A stretch of 64,000 nucleotides of DNA from positions 2,076,501-2,140,500 of the forward strand of contig NZ_CP053351.1 of assembly GCF_013394655.1 (NCBI RefSeq), in the 5' to 3' direction. A model generated the notes under the pieces. That model was not told where the DNA came from. It was given only the letters and a program-made list of their open reading frames with translations, and ran no database searches. The stretch is from Winogradskyella schleiferi. Its GTDB lineage: Bacteria > Bacteroidota > Bacteroidia > Flavobacteriales > Flavobacteriaceae. The position numbers and the translations under genes are program-made. Below, piece after piece: positions 1 to 8,775 of this stretch (positions are counted from its first letter, which is position 1; each line of letters starts with the position of its first letter).

Positions 1-1077
1 AATTCCAAACTTAAAACTGCGTTAACCGTTTTTGGTTTTATCGCTATCTTATTTACCTTATTGCCTTTTGTAGCATTGGATTATTGGTGGATTCGAATGT
101 TTGATTTTCCACATCTGCAACTTACATTTTTAACGGTTTCTGCGATTCTGTTTTACATTATTAAATTCGATTTTAAACAATGGCGCGATTATCTGTTTAT
201 GGGAGTACTCATACTATGTGCGATATATCAATTTTCTAAAATTTTTCCATATACGGCTTTTGCTGATTATGAAGTTCTTAATTCTGAAAAGACAAAACCT
301 CTATTAAGTTTATTTACGGCCAATGTTCTTCAAGAAAATGATAAATACAACATGCTGAAGACCATGCATAAAACGATTGATGCTGACGTGATGTTATATA
401 CCGAAACCAATAGCAAATGGATGAAAGCCATAAACGGCGACCTCAATCCAACTTATATAGATAAAGTAGAAGTGCCCAAAGCGAATACTTATGGTATGTT
501 ACTCTATTCTAAATTTGAATTAATTGAGCCCACAGTCCATTATTTGGTTAGCGATAGTGTGCCTTCAATTCACACTAAAATTAAATTAACCAGTAACGAC
601 ACTATTCAATTATTTGCCATACACCCAACGCCACCAATGCCTCAAGAAAACCCGACATCGTCGGATAGGGATACTGAGATGATGATGATTGCAAAATTGG
701 CGTTAGACTCTAAATATCCTGTAGTAGTGATAGGCGATTTTAATGATGTCGCTTGGTCTGTAACCTCAAAACTATTTCAGAACGTTAGTCGGTTGTTGGA
801 TATTAGAAAAGGACGTGGACTTTACAATACGTATAGCGCAGACAGTTATATTATGAGATGGCCATTGGATCATATATTTATCTCCAGTGAATTTAAACTC
901 CGAAAAGTAAAGCGCTGTGACGATATCAATTCGGATCATTTTCCGTTATTGACCATTTTAAGTTATGAACCTGAAGATCGAGAACTTCAACAACGGCCTT
1001 ACCCCACAAAAGATGAATTGAAACGTGCTGAGGATCAAATTAAAAAATTTAAGGAAGAACAATTAAAACAAAATTAA
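1..1077 (+). CDS. Endonuclease/exonuclease/phosphatase family protein, 5' partial
   Basis: The frame is open from base 1, so the gene begins before the window. An internal TTG at 61 could be mistaken for the start. The visible part opens with hydrophobic, probably membrane-spanning segments (about codons 5-30 and 40-65), followed by a metal-dependent hydrolase domain. Family signatures are seen in order: an Asn in LFTANV, the metal-binding Glu in YTETNSKW, IGDFNDV, WPLDHIFIS and the terminal SDHFPLL. Members cleave phosphodiester bonds in nucleic acids or lipids; the substrate here cannot be told. The tail is charged (Lys/Glu rich). The next gene begins 1 base after the stop, so the two are probably cotranscribed. 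Confidence 0.85.
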   Translation, partial: NSKLKTALTVFGFIAILFTLLPFVALDYWWIRMFDFPHLQLTFLTVSAILFYIIKFDFKQWRDYLFMGVLILCAIYQFSKIFPYTAFADYEVLNSEKTKPLLSLFTANVLQENDKYNMLKTMHKTIDADVMLYTETNSKWMKAINGDLNPTYIDKVEVPKANTYGMLLYSKFELIEPTVHYLVSDSVPSIHTKIKLTSNDTIQLFAIHPTPPMPQENPTSSDRDTEMMMIAKLALDSKYPVVVIGDFNDVAWSVTSKLFQNVSRLLDIRKGRGLYNTYSADSYIMRWPLDHIFISSEFKLRKVKRCDDINSDHFPLLTILSYEPEDRELQQRPYPTKDELKRAEDQIKKFKEEQLKQN

Positions 1078-1078
1078 T

Positions 1079-1588
1079 ATGAAAGAATGGTTTAAATTTT
1101 CAATAGATGGTTTTTTTGCTATTGTACTTACAGCAATTGGCATTTATATAGCCTTGGTTATTCTAACACGAATTAGCGGTAAACGCAGTTTTTCAAAAAT
1201 GTCTAGTTTCGATTTTGCAATGACCGTCGCTATTGGCTCAGTTTTGGCAACGGCCGTAATTTCTAAATCGGTCTCACTGCAACATGGTATTACAGGTTTA
1301 GCGATTATATATCTCTTACAAATGGTTGTGGCTGCAGCCAGAAAATGGCGACCAATTCAAAAGATAATGGATAATAAACCGACTTTACTCATGGAAAATG
1401 GTAAAATTATTGAAGGGAGTTTAGAGAAATGTAAAGTTACTGAATCCGACATAAAAGCCAAGTTACGCGAAGCTAACGTCATCCAATTATCCGAAGTCAA
1501 AGCTGTTGTTTTTGAATCTACAGGAGATATTTCGGTTTTGCACGGTTCTGATGATAAAGCTATTGACGAATGGCTATTGGATTTTTGA
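1079..1588 (+). CDS. DUF421 (YetF-like) membrane protein
   Basis: A 169-residue protein with about three N-terminal membrane helices (roughly residues 10-30, 45-63 and 68-86), then a small soluble domain. The conserved family stretch around ISGKRSFSKMSSFDF and the later MENGKI segment fit DUF421/YetF. Family function is poorly known; Bacillus relatives are linked to membrane or spore properties. The start ATG lies 1 base after the stop of the upstream hydrolase, which suggests translational coupling. Confidence 0.85.
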   Translation: MKEWFKFSIDGFFAIVLTAIGIYIALVILTRISGKRSFSKMSSFDFAMTVAIGSVLATAVISKSVSLQHGITGLAIIYLLQMVVAAARKWRPIQKIMDNKPTLLMENGKIIEGSLEKCKVTESDIKAKLREANVIQLSEVKAVVFESTGDISVLHGSDDKAIDEWLLDF

Positions 1589-1616
1589 ACAATAGCTAAA
1601 AATTTGCTTAATTTTG
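1585..1616 (+). promoter_or_regulatory. Bacteroidota-type promoter for gcvT
   Basis: TTG at 1585-1587 and TAATTTTG at 1609-1616 match the TTG / TAnnTTTG consensus of Bacteroidota sigma factor promoters, with a 21-base spacer that is slightly long. The predicted transcript start is about 20 bases before the gcvT ATG. The element overlaps the end of the upstream gene. Confidence 0.5.
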
Positions 1617-1645
1617 CCCAACTTTAATTTGAAAATCGACTTAGA

Positions 1646-2737
1646 ATGAAAGATACAGCTTTATCCGCAACACATCAGGCACTTGATGCAAAAATGGTCC
1701 CTTTTGCTGGTTACAATATGCCAGTTCAGTATGAAGGTGTAAACGCAGAACACGAAACGGTAAGAAAAGCAGTTGGCGTTTTTGATGTCTCCCATATGGG
1801 CGAATTTTTAATTGAAGGCCCAAATGCCTTAGCCTTGATTCAGAAAGTATCAAGCAATGATGCCTCTAAATTGGACGTCGGAAAAGCACAATACAGTTGT
1901 TTACCAAATGATGATGGTGGTATTGTTGACGATTTGATCATTTATAAAGTGAAAGATGAGACGTATCTACTGGTTGTGAACGCGAGCAATATTGAAAAAG
2001 ATTGGAACTGGATTTCTTCTAAAAACGATGTCGGTGCCGAGATGAAAGATCTTAGTGAAAATTATTCTTTACTTGCTATTCAAGGTCCAAAAGCGATTGA
2101 AGCGATGCAGTCCTTATCGAGCCATGATTTGTCGGACATAAAATTCTATAATTTCATAGTTGGTGATTTTGCAGGGATTGATCACGTTATTATTTCTGCA
2201 ACTGGCTATACGGGAAGTGGCGGTTTCGAAATTTATTGTAAAAATTCTGAGGTCAAACAAATTTGGGATAAGGTTTTTGAAGCAGGCGCGGATTATGGCA
2301 TAAAGCCTATTGGTTTAGCCGCAAGAGATACTTTGCGTCTGGAAATGGGCTACTGTTTGTACGGTAATGATATTGATGAAACTACTTCTCCCATTGAAGC
2401 TGGTTTGGGCTGGGTTTGTAAATTCAACAAGGATTTTACCAATAGTGATGCTTTACAAGCCGAAAAAGAACGTACACCAGAACGAAAATTAGTTGCCTTT
2501 CAATTAGACGAGCGTGGCATTCCACGTCAAGGTTATGATATTGTAGATAGCAACGGAAACACCATTGGCAATGTCACTTCAGGTACCATGAGTCCGAGTT
2601 TGGGCAAAGGTATTGGTATGGGTTATGTGCCAAAGGTATTTTCTAAAGTGGATAGTAAGATATTTATTCAAGTGCGTAAAAATGCGATTCCGGCAACCGT
2701 TGTAAAACCACCTTTCTATAAACGAGTAGAAGGATAA
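1646..2737 (+). CDS. gcvT: Glycine cleavage system aminomethyltransferase (T protein)
   Basis: Full-length GcvT (363 residues; the usual length is about 360-375). It transfers the methylene group from the aminomethyl-lipoyl H protein to tetrahydrofolate, releasing ammonia, in the cytoplasm. Family landmarks are [14 protein letters not shown] near the N-terminus, [10 protein letters not shown], the folate-binding [11 protein letters not shown] segment, [22 protein letters not shown] and the C-terminal [18 protein letters not shown]. The gcvH and gcvP partners are not in the window. A promoter lies directly upstream, and the following epimerase gene is 23 bases away on the same strand. Confidence 0.97.
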   Translation: MKDTALSATHQALDAKMVPFAGYNMPVQYEGVNAEHETVRKAVGVFDVSHMGEFLIEGPNALALIQKVSSNDASKLDVGKAQYSCLPNDDGGIVDDLIIYKVKDETYLLVVNASNIEKDWNWISSKNDVGAEMKDLSENYSLLAIQGPKAIEAMQSLSSHDLSDIKFYNFIVGDFAGIDHVIISATGYTGSGGFEIYCKNSEVKQIWDKVFEAGADYGIKPIGLAARDTLRLEMGYCLYGNDIDETTSPIEAGLGWVCKFNKDFTNSDALQAEKERTPERKLVAFQLDERGIPRQGYDIVDSNGNTIGNVTSGTMSPSLGKGIGMGYVPKVFSKVDSKIFIQVRKNAIPATVVKPPFYKRVEG

Positions 2738-2760
2738 TTTTTTGAATGTAGTCTGATTGA

Positions 2761-3594
2761 ATGAAGAAGGAAACTGAACAAAAACATCGCATACTTATTC
2801 TTGGAGCCAGCGGTTATATAGGCAATGCGATTTATAAGGAATTAGGCCCTTATTTTAGAACGTTTGGTACGTATCGTGTTGAAAAAAAGGAATACAAATC
2901 AAATCAACAGTTCATTCAGTACAATGTTGAAGAAGATGATGTTTATGAAATTCTTGAGTCTATAAAACCATCCATAATCATATCAGCATTACGAGGTGAT
3001 TTTAATGCTCAGGTTATCGCCCATCAACATATTGCAGAATACGTTGCTGTTACTTCCTGTAAATTAATCTTTTTGTCTTCTGCCAATGTTTTTGATGCCT
3101 ACAGCCAATATCCTAGTTATGAATTGGACAAAACGCTGAGTCATAGTGTTTATGGTCATTTCAAAATAAAGATTGAAAATTTGCTTTTGCGAATGCCTAA
3201 AAAACAGATCGCCATCATTAGACTTCCCATGGTTTTTGGTGCGGGTTCGCCGAGAATTCAGGAATTAAAAGAAGCTATTTCAGAAAATGAAACTGTGGAA
3301 GTATTTCCGAATTTAATAATGAATGTAACGCTCGATAAGAAAATAACGCAGCAAATCCATTATATCATTAATCGAAATAAGTATGGTGTCTTTCACTTGG
3401 GAAGTACGGATTTGGTGCATCATGATGAATTTATAAAAGAGGTTTTAGCCATTATCACTGAAAAAAAAGTGGTACTAAAACAGGTTTTTACTACAAATGA
3501 CGATCGTTATTTAGCTGTGCTCCCGAAGTTTAATAAGTTGCCGAAGCATTTGCAGATTACTAGTGAGGTGGTTTTGGAGGAACTTTCTATATGA
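2761..3594 (+). CDS. NAD(P)-dependent sugar epimerase/RmlD-like protein
   Basis: A 277-residue extended short-chain dehydrogenase. It begins with a Rossmann loop (LILGASGYIGNAIY, about residues 12-25) and has a YGHFK motif matching the catalytic YxxxK. Overall it resembles RmlD (dTDP-4-dehydrorhamnose reductase) more than GalE. The usual Ser/Thr partner may lie in FLSSANVF. The sugar substrate cannot be deduced and no nucleotide-sugar genes are adjacent. It follows gcvT by 23 bases and may share its transcript. Confidence 0.75.
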   Translation: MKKETEQKHRILILGASGYIGNAIYKELGPYFRTFGTYRVEKKEYKSNQQFIQYNVEEDDVYEILESIKPSIIISALRGDFNAQVIAHQHIAEYVAVTSCKLIFLSSANVFDAYSQYPSYELDKTLSHSVYGHFKIKIENLLLRMPKKQIAIIRLPMVFGAGSPRIQELKEAISENETVEVFPNLIMNVTLDKKITQQIHYIINRNKYGVFHLGSTDLVHHDEFIKEVLAIITEKKVVLKQVFTTNDDRYLAVLPKFNKLPKHLQITSEVVLEELSI

Positions 3595-3599
3595 GTTTT

Positions 3600-3646
3600 C
3601 AGTCTCGTCTCAGTCTCAGTCTCAGTCTCAGTCTCAGTCTCAGTCT
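3600..3646. repeat. Tandem CAGTCT hexamer repeat
   Basis: Six perfect head-to-tail CAGTCT units run from 3611 to 3646, with one further unit at 3600-3605. They start 6 bases after the stop of the epimerase gene. Related CAGT-rich tracts occur at 4019-4085 and 27541-27602, always between genes. There are no spacers, so this is not a CRISPR array. Confidence 0.9.
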
Positions 3647-3730
3647 CTATGGAAAAACAGAAACTTTTCAATCCTAAATTAGTTATTTTGTGTTATTTTT
3701 AAACTAAATCATTACATTTAATACACAACT

Positions 3731-4018
3731 ATGAAATTAGACGACGATACAATAGAAAAAAAATTATTGCATTTTCCAGATTGGGAATACCATGATAATG
3801 CCATCCATGCGGAATTTGAATTCGATAATTTTAAAGATTGCTTTAGTGCTATGAGCCGTATTGCTTTTGAGTGTGAAGCTTTAAACCATCATCCGGATTG
3901 GAGCAATGTTTATAATGTTCTTAAAATTTCATTATCTACTCATGATGCCGATGGTGTGACGGATAAAGACTTTAAATTGGCACAAGCTATTGAGGATATT
4001 GTTGAGGTTGAGGAGTGA
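3731..4018 (+). CDS. 4a-hydroxytetrahydrobiopterin dehydratase (pterin-4a-carbinolamine dehydratase)
   Basis: A 95-residue protein of the PCD/DCoH family (usual length about 95-110). It dehydrates 4a-hydroxy-tetrahydropterin so that the pterin cofactor of aromatic amino acid hydroxylases can be recycled. The active-site segment is clear: EALNHHPDWSNVYN (about residues 49-62), followed by LSTHDADGVTDKDFKLA. No hydroxylase gene is adjacent. It stands alone between two repeat-rich intergenic stretches. Confidence 0.93.
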   Translation: MKLDDDTIEKKLLHFPDWEYHDNAIHAEFEFDNFKDCFSAMSRIAFECEALNHHPDWSNVYNVLKISLSTHDADGVTDKDFKLAQAIEDIVEVEE

Positions 4019-4085
4019 TCAGTTCTCAGTATTCAGTGTTCAGTAGGCAGTACTAAGTTTGGAGCTAGGTGTTTGGAGTTTGGAA
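4019..4085. repeat. Degenerate CAGT-rich intergenic repeat
   Basis: Directly after the pterin dehydratase gene comes a run of imperfect CAGT units (TCAGT, TTCAGT, GGCAGT), then GTTTGGAG-type repeats. It belongs to the same low-complexity class as 3600-3646 and 27541-27602. The rest of the gap up to 4336 shows no gene or clear promoter. Confidence 0.6.
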
Positions 4086-4336
4086 TAATTAAATACAACA
4101 ATTAACATTCAAAACATTATAATCTCAATTTTTTGAGTGTCCGTAATTTCTTTTAGTTTCCCAATTTATACTTAATTCTTGTTACTTTTTACTTGGTATT
4201 CATAAGTCATTTCTTTCGAAAATTAATCGATTAAGATTTACTATCAATCATGCTCATACACTTTCAATATTTTATTAAATTTGCTATGCCTTCAGAACAA
4301 TTCAACTTAAGGCACTTTAAGTACTCAATAACATGA

Positions 4337-4380
4337 TTCCCATTTTGCGTGGGAACTAAAAATAAATTTTAAAATGGGAA
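4337..4380 (+). promoter_or_regulatory. Alternative hairpins over the yebC start codon
   Basis: TTCCCATTTT (4337-4346) is perfectly complementary to AAAATGGGAA (4371-4380), which contains the yebC ATG. The same left arm can instead pair through TTCCCA with TGGGAA at 4350-4355. The two pairings exclude each other: one buries the start codon and the other frees it. This layout suggests translational control, but function is inferred from base pairing only. Confidence 0.5.
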
Positions 4381-5120
4381 GAGCTTTCGAATTTAGAAAA
4401 GCAAGAAAAATGAAACGCTGGTCTGCGATGAGCAAAGCCTTTACACGTATTGGTAAAGACATTGTAATGGCCGTAAAAGAAGGTGGTCCTGATCCTGATA
4501 GTAATTCCCGTTTAAGGGCAGTGATACAAAATGCCAAGGCCGTAAATATGCCCAAAGACAATGTAGAGCGTGCCATTAAACGTGCAAGTGATAAAAGCCA
4601 AGGCGATTATAAAGAAGTGGTTTTTGAAGGCTATGCCCAACACGGCATTGCGGTACTTATAGAAACGGCGACTGACAATAATACGCGAACGGTTGCCAAT
4701 GTGAGATCTTATTTTAATAAAACCGACGGCAGTTTAGGAACCTCTGGCTCTGTGGTTTTTATGTTTGACCATACCTGCAATTTTAAAATTGAAGACAAGG
4801 ATTTTGATCTGGAAGAATTGGAACTGGAATTGATTGATTTTGGCGTTGAAGAAATTTTCGAGGATACTGATGAAGATGAAAATGGCGACGAGCAAAAATG
4901 CATTATGATCTATGCACCTTTTGAAAGTTTCGGAAACATTCAGTCGTATTTAGAAACTCATAATATTGAAATTATTTCATCTGGTTTTGAACGTATTCCT
5001 CAAGTGACCAAAAAGATTACCCCAGAACAGGCAGAAGATGTTGAAAAATTATTGGAGAAGCTAGAGGAAGATGATGATGTACAGAATGTGTATCATACTA
5101 TGGAAGAAACGGAAGAATAG
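4374..5120 (+). CDS. yebC: YebC/PmpR (TACO1) family protein
   Basis: A 248-residue cytoplasmic protein of the YebC/TACO1 family (usual length about 235-250). Members are described as DNA-binding regulators and, more recently, as translation factors that help ribosomes over difficult sequences. The N-terminus (MGRAFEFRKARKMKRWSAMS) is the Bacteroidota form of the usual MAGHSKW start, followed by the classic NAKAVNMPKDNVERAIKRA segment. The C-terminus is acidic. It is monocistronic in appearance and has a leader with alternative hairpins over its start codon. In this window a 12-proline peptide at 61889-62074 would be a natural stalling substrate, though no link is shown. Confidence 0.95.
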   Translation: MGRAFEFRKARKMKRWSAMSKAFTRIGKDIVMAVKEGGPDPDSNSRLRAVIQNAKAVNMPKDNVERAIKRASDKSQGDYKEVVFEGYAQHGIAVLIETATDNNTRTVANVRSYFNKTDGSLGTSGSVVFMFDHTCNFKIEDKDFDLEELELELIDFGVEEIFEDTDEDENGDEQKCIMIYAPFESFGNIQSYLETHNIEIISSGFERIPQVTKKITPEQAEDVEKLLEKLEEDDDVQNVYHTMEETEE

Positions 5121-5139
5121 CTTTTTTTAAAACCCATAA

Positions 5140-5571
5140 ATTTTAATTCGTGAAGATTATAAACATCAAAAGCGAATAACTAAAAAAGAAAAAGAAGACG
5201 GAATTAAAAGACCGATTCAAAAATATTTTATGCAACCAAGTGCATTGATGTTTCTGTCTGTTATAGTAATTGGAAGCATAAGTGCTATTCTGTTTTTTAC
5301 TTATCAAAGAAAATCTGTATTTCCAGAAAAAACGAAAAAAGAAATATTGGAAATGAGCGACAGAATGTAAAATTGGAAAGAAAATTTAGGAAAATATCCA
5401 ACGGAACTGAATAAACTAATCGGAAATAGTCCTTTAAGACAAGATTGGAAAAAAGACGCTTGGAATCGAGAATATGAATTTACGATTACGGAAAACGGAA
5501 AAGGAATTTTAATAACGTCTGCTGGTTCAGATGGAAAATTTCATACTGACGATGACATTAAATCGGAATAA
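5140..5571 (+). pseudogene. GspG-like/pilin-related small membrane protein, interrupted by TAA
   Basis: An open frame from 5140 to 5571 is cut by one in-frame TAA at 5368-5370. The first part has a basic N-terminus and one membrane helix (SALMFLSVIVIGSISAILFF). After the stop the frame continues as NWKENLGKYPTELNKL, then WKKDAWNREYEF and SAGSDGKFHTDDDI. That tail is typical of the C-terminus of type II secretion GspG-like proteins (WGxxYxY, then SxGxDGxxxTxDDI). No clear ATG is seen at the 5' end. It may be a decayed gene, a sequencing error or a recoded stop. The last 41 bases overlap the next small gene. Confidence 0.6.
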
Positions 5572-5812
5572 AAAAAAATTTAAAATTTTAAGACTTTATA
5601 TAATTAGTTTAGTCTGTATTGCCTGCTTTTTTTTGTTAGAGAATTCTAACATCATTTCTGAACTTGTTCAAATATCGGAAAAAGGACGCTATGGTGGATT
5701 TCCAACATTTTTTTTAACAGGATTATTTAAATACGGATTGTTAGTAGTTGGAATAAGTATTATTACAATTATGAGTTTTCTGTTAATCAGAGAAAGGATA
5801 AAAAACGATTGA
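5531..5812 (+). CDS. Small two-helix membrane protein, unknown
   Basis: A 93-residue protein with a basic N-terminus and two hydrophobic helices (about residues 21-38 and 66-86). It overlaps the end of the interrupted GspG-like gene in another frame. A second ATG at 5552 gives an 86-residue form and is equally likely. Not recognised as a named family. The overlap suggests coupling to the upstream gene. Confidence 0.5.
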   Translation: MENFILTMTLNRNKKKFKILRLYIISLVCIACFFLLENSNIISELVQISEKGRYGGFPTFFLTGLFKYGLLVVGISIITIMSFLLIRERIKND

Positions 5813-6017
5813 ATAAATAAAAACGTGCTACAACAAAGTACTGTGCTAAAAAACAAGTAAAGCACAAAAAATTTCACACTCACTAAAATTAATTCTCAAC
5901 TAATACAAAAGAATAAAGCGAACAAAATAGCATTCAGATTAATTAATCCCCAACAAACAATCTAAACTAACATTAAAAGTTCTATAAACTCAACCGTTAA
6001 ACTAAACCTAAAAAAAT

Positions 6018-6046
6018 TTGAAAAACATTCAACTTTCCTATATTTG
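6018..6046 (+). promoter_or_regulatory. Bacteroidota-type promoter for the PIG-L gene
   Basis: TTG at 6018-6020, an 18-base spacer, then TATATTTG at 6039-6046: an almost ideal Bacteroidota promoter, 23 bases before the ATG at 6070. The rest of the 5813-6069 gap is AT-rich with nothing else recognisable. Confidence 0.75.
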
Positions 6047-6069
6047 GAGCACAACTAACTAATTTCCAC

Positions 6070-8589
6070 ATGCATCACATGAGACTCTGTCTTCTGCTTT
6101 TTATAAGCTCTATACTTTCAATACAAGCTCAACAACCAAAAAAATACAATGCTTCAGACATTTATGAAGCGGTTCAAAAACTCAATGTTTTGGGTTCGGT
6201 TCTTTACATTGCCGCACATCCAGATGATGAAAATACACGACTCATTTCATACATGTCCAACGAAGTTAAAGCGCGTACTGCTTATTTATCTTTAACTCGT
6301 GGCGATGGCGGCCAAAACCTTGTTGGGCCAGAAATCAGGGAACTTTTAGGCGTCATAAGAACACAGGAATTATTAGCCGCAAGACGTGTCGATGGTGGCG
6401 AACAACGTTTTACAAGAGCCAACGATTTTGGGTATTCAAAACATCCTGATGAAACTTTAGAGATTTGGAACAAAGATGAGGTATTATCAGATGTCGTTTG
6501 GGCCATCCGAGAATTTAAACCAGATGTTATCATCAACCGTTTTGACCATAGAAGAGCTGGACAAACCCATGGCCATCACACGGCTTCTGCGATGTTGAGT
6601 ATGGAAGCTTTTGATTTGGCCAATGATGCTTCAAAATATCCATCGCAATTGGAATTTATCAAGACATGGCAACCAAAACGCTTATTTTACAACACCTCTT
6701 GGTGGAGATACGGAAGTCAAGAAGAGTTTGACAAACTGGATAAAAGTAATATGCTCAATTTTGATATTGGCGAGTATTACCCAAGCAAAGGTATGTCTAA
6801 TAACGAAGTTGCTGCTTTGGCCAGTAGTCAGCATCTAAGTCAAGGTTTTGGGCGGTTATCGCAACGCGGTTCCCAACAAGAATATATTGAGTTTTTAAAA
6901 GGCGAACCTTTGGATGACAACAACGACATATTTTATGGTATTGACACCTCTTGGAATCGTGTTGATGGTGGAAATGCTATCGGAACTATTTTGAAATCCG
7001 TTGAGAACAATTTCAACTTTAAAAATCCTGCGTCACATTTACCACAACTTTTAGAGGCCTATAAATTGCTTCAAAACTTAAAAAATGACCATTGGAGAAC
7101 AATAAAAACAAATGAAATAAAAACCATCATTGAGGCCAGCACTGGATTGTATATGGAAGTTTCTGCCAAAAGCCCAAATGCCGCGCCCAATGCTGAGGTC
7201 ACTCTAGATATGGAAGTTTTAAACCGAAGCGAAGCCAACATCGATTTAGTGTCTTATCAACTTTCGACATTAAGTAACGGTATTTCAAAAAACATAGCCT
7301 TACCATCTAACCAAAAGTTGAATTTTGAAGAAGGCATTACAATTCCAAATAACAGCAATTACACGACACCATATTGGTTAAACAAGCAAAGTACTTTAGG
7401 CATGTACAGCGTAAACAACCAAGAATTGATTGGTCTGCCAGAAACACCAAGAGCAGTTTATGTGGATTTTAATTTAATGATTGAAGGCACACCAATCGAT
7501 ATTAGAAAACCAGTCATCTATCGCTATTCTAAACCCGAAAAAGGCGAATTATACCGTCCATTTGAAATCATTCCTGCGGTTTCAGCCAGTCTAAGTGATG
7601 AAGTTTATATTTTTGAAAATGATAATCAGAAAGAAATCGAAGTTACCATAAAAGCTGGTAAAGATATCATTGAAGGTTATGTGCAAATGGCTTACCCTAA
7701 CGATTGGGAAGTCTATCCTGAAAAGCAAAAAGTTGAAATTGTTAATAAAGGTGATATTCAAAAAGTGGTATTTACCGTTATTCCTCCAAAAAATCAGAGT
7801 GAAGGTTTAATCACACCCATGGTTCATATTAATGGCGAATTTTATACGGACGAGCTTATAGAAATCGATTATGCACATATGCCGTTCCAGACGGTTTTAA
7901 TGCCAAGTGAAAGCAAAGTGGTACGATTGGATATAGAAAAACGAGGCACCAATATTGGTTATATCGAAGGTGCAGGCGATGTGGTTCCTGAAAGCTTAAG
8001 ACAAATTGGTTATAAGGTCACCATCATCAAACCCGAACAGATTTTACCTGAAAATCTCTCAAATTTTGATGCGATTGTGGTTGGCATCAGAGCGTATAAT
8101 ATCGTGGATGACTTAAAATTCAAACAAAAATTCTTGTTGGATTATGTGAGTGATGGTGGAAATTTAATCGTTCAGTACAACACCAGTCGAGGAATCAAAG
8201 TCGATAACCTAGCGCCTTATAATTTAGAATTATCTCGAGACCGAGTTACAGACGAAAATGCAGAAGTGAAAATCCTAGAGCCCAATCATCCGATTTTAAA
8301 TTTTCCGAATAAAATTACGAGTACTGACTTTGAAGGTTGGGTACAGGAACGTGGTTTGTATTTTCCAGATAATTGGTCTGAAGAATTCACGCCATTACTA
8401 GCTTCAAACGACAAAGGAGAGTCTTCAAAAAAAGGCGCTTTGTTGGTAGCCAAATACGGAAAAGGCAACTATATTTATACAGGATTAAGTTTTTTTAGAG
8501 AATTTCCTGCTGGAGTCTCAGGTGCTTTCAGATTATTTACTAACTTACTATCCGCAGAAAAAGCCGATAAACGGTCATTCAAAAATTGA
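6070..8589 (+). CDS. Secreted PIG-L family deacetylase
   Basis: An 839-residue protein with a Sec signal peptide (about residues 1-20, ending SIQAQ). The zinc-binding PIG-L/LmbE motif AHPDDE lies at 49-54, and the second metal ligands in THGHH at about 167-170. Such enzymes remove N-acetyl groups from GlcNAc-type sugars. The long middle part looks like beta-sandwich domains. The C-terminal third (about 640-820) resembles a glutamine-amidotransferase-like fold (FDAIVVGIRAYN, then DYVSDGGNLIVQYN). This long layout is common in Bacteroidota. It probably acts in the periplasm or at the surface. The symporter and oxidoreductase genes downstream suggest uptake and breakdown of a released sugar. Confidence 0.88.
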   Translation: MHHMRLCLLLFISSILSIQAQQPKKYNASDIYEAVQKLNVLGSVLYIAAHPDDENTRLISYMSNEVKARTAYLSLTRGDGGQNLVGPEIRELLGVIRTQELLAARRVDGGEQRFTRANDFGYSKHPDETLEIWNKDEVLSDVVWAIREFKPDVIINRFDHRRAGQTHGHHTASAMLSMEAFDLANDASKYPSQLEFIKTWQPKRLFYNTSWWRYGSQEEFDKLDKSNMLNFDIGEYYPSKGMSNNEVAALASSQHLSQGFGRLSQRGSQQEYIEFLKGEPLDDNNDIFYGIDTSWNRVDGGNAIGTILKSVENNFNFKNPASHLPQLLEAYKLLQNLKNDHWRTIKTNEIKTIIEASTGLYMEVSAKSPNAAPNAEVTLDMEVLNRSEANIDLVSYQLSTLSNGISKNIALPSNQKLNFEEGITIPNNSNYTTPYWLNKQSTLGMYSVNNQELIGLPETPRAVYVDFNLMIEGTPIDIRKPVIYRYSKPEKGELYRPFEIIPAVSASLSDEVYIFENDNQKEIEVTIKAGKDIIEGYVQMAYPNDWEVYPEKQKVEIVNKGDIQKVVFTVIPPKNQSEGLITPMVHINGEFYTDELIEIDYAHMPFQTVLMPSESKVVRLDIEKRGTNIGYIEGAGDVVPESLRQIGYKVTIIKPEQILPENLSNFDAIVVGIRAYNIVDDLKFKQKFLLDYVSDGGNLIVQYNTSRGIKVDNLAPYNLELSRDRVTDENAEVKILEPNHPILNFPNKITSTDFEGWVQERGLYFPDNWSEEFTPLLASNDKGESSKKGALLVAKYGKGNYIYTGLSFFREFPAGVSGAFRLFTNLLSAEKADKRSFKN

Positions 8590-8646
8590 CTTTTTCTTCA
8601 CTAATAACTTAAAGCAACTAACAACAACTAACTAAAAGCTAGCAAC

Positions 8647-8766
8647 ATGAACCACCAAAATCAAGAAGAACCAAAACAAAAATGGAATAAGATGTACACG
8701 GCAGTTTTAATCGCCAATGCACTTTATATTGTTTTGTTTTACTTTATAACCGCCTCATTTGCATAA
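8647..8766 (+). CDS. Small single-helix membrane protein before the symporter
   Basis: A 39-residue frame starting MNHQNQEEPKQKWNKMY, with a polar N-terminus and one hydrophobic helix (about residues 18-36). It stops 9 bases before the symporter ATG. The position and composition suggest a small partner subunit of the transporter, but the family is not recognised with certainty. Confidence 0.6.
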   Translation: MNHQNQEEPKQKWNKMYTAVLIANALYIVLFYFITASFA

Positions 8767-8775
8767 AAAAATATA

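Noticed and set aside
3600..3646. CRISPR-like repeat array
   Set aside because: Hexamers are head to tail with no spacers and no cas genes occur in the window.
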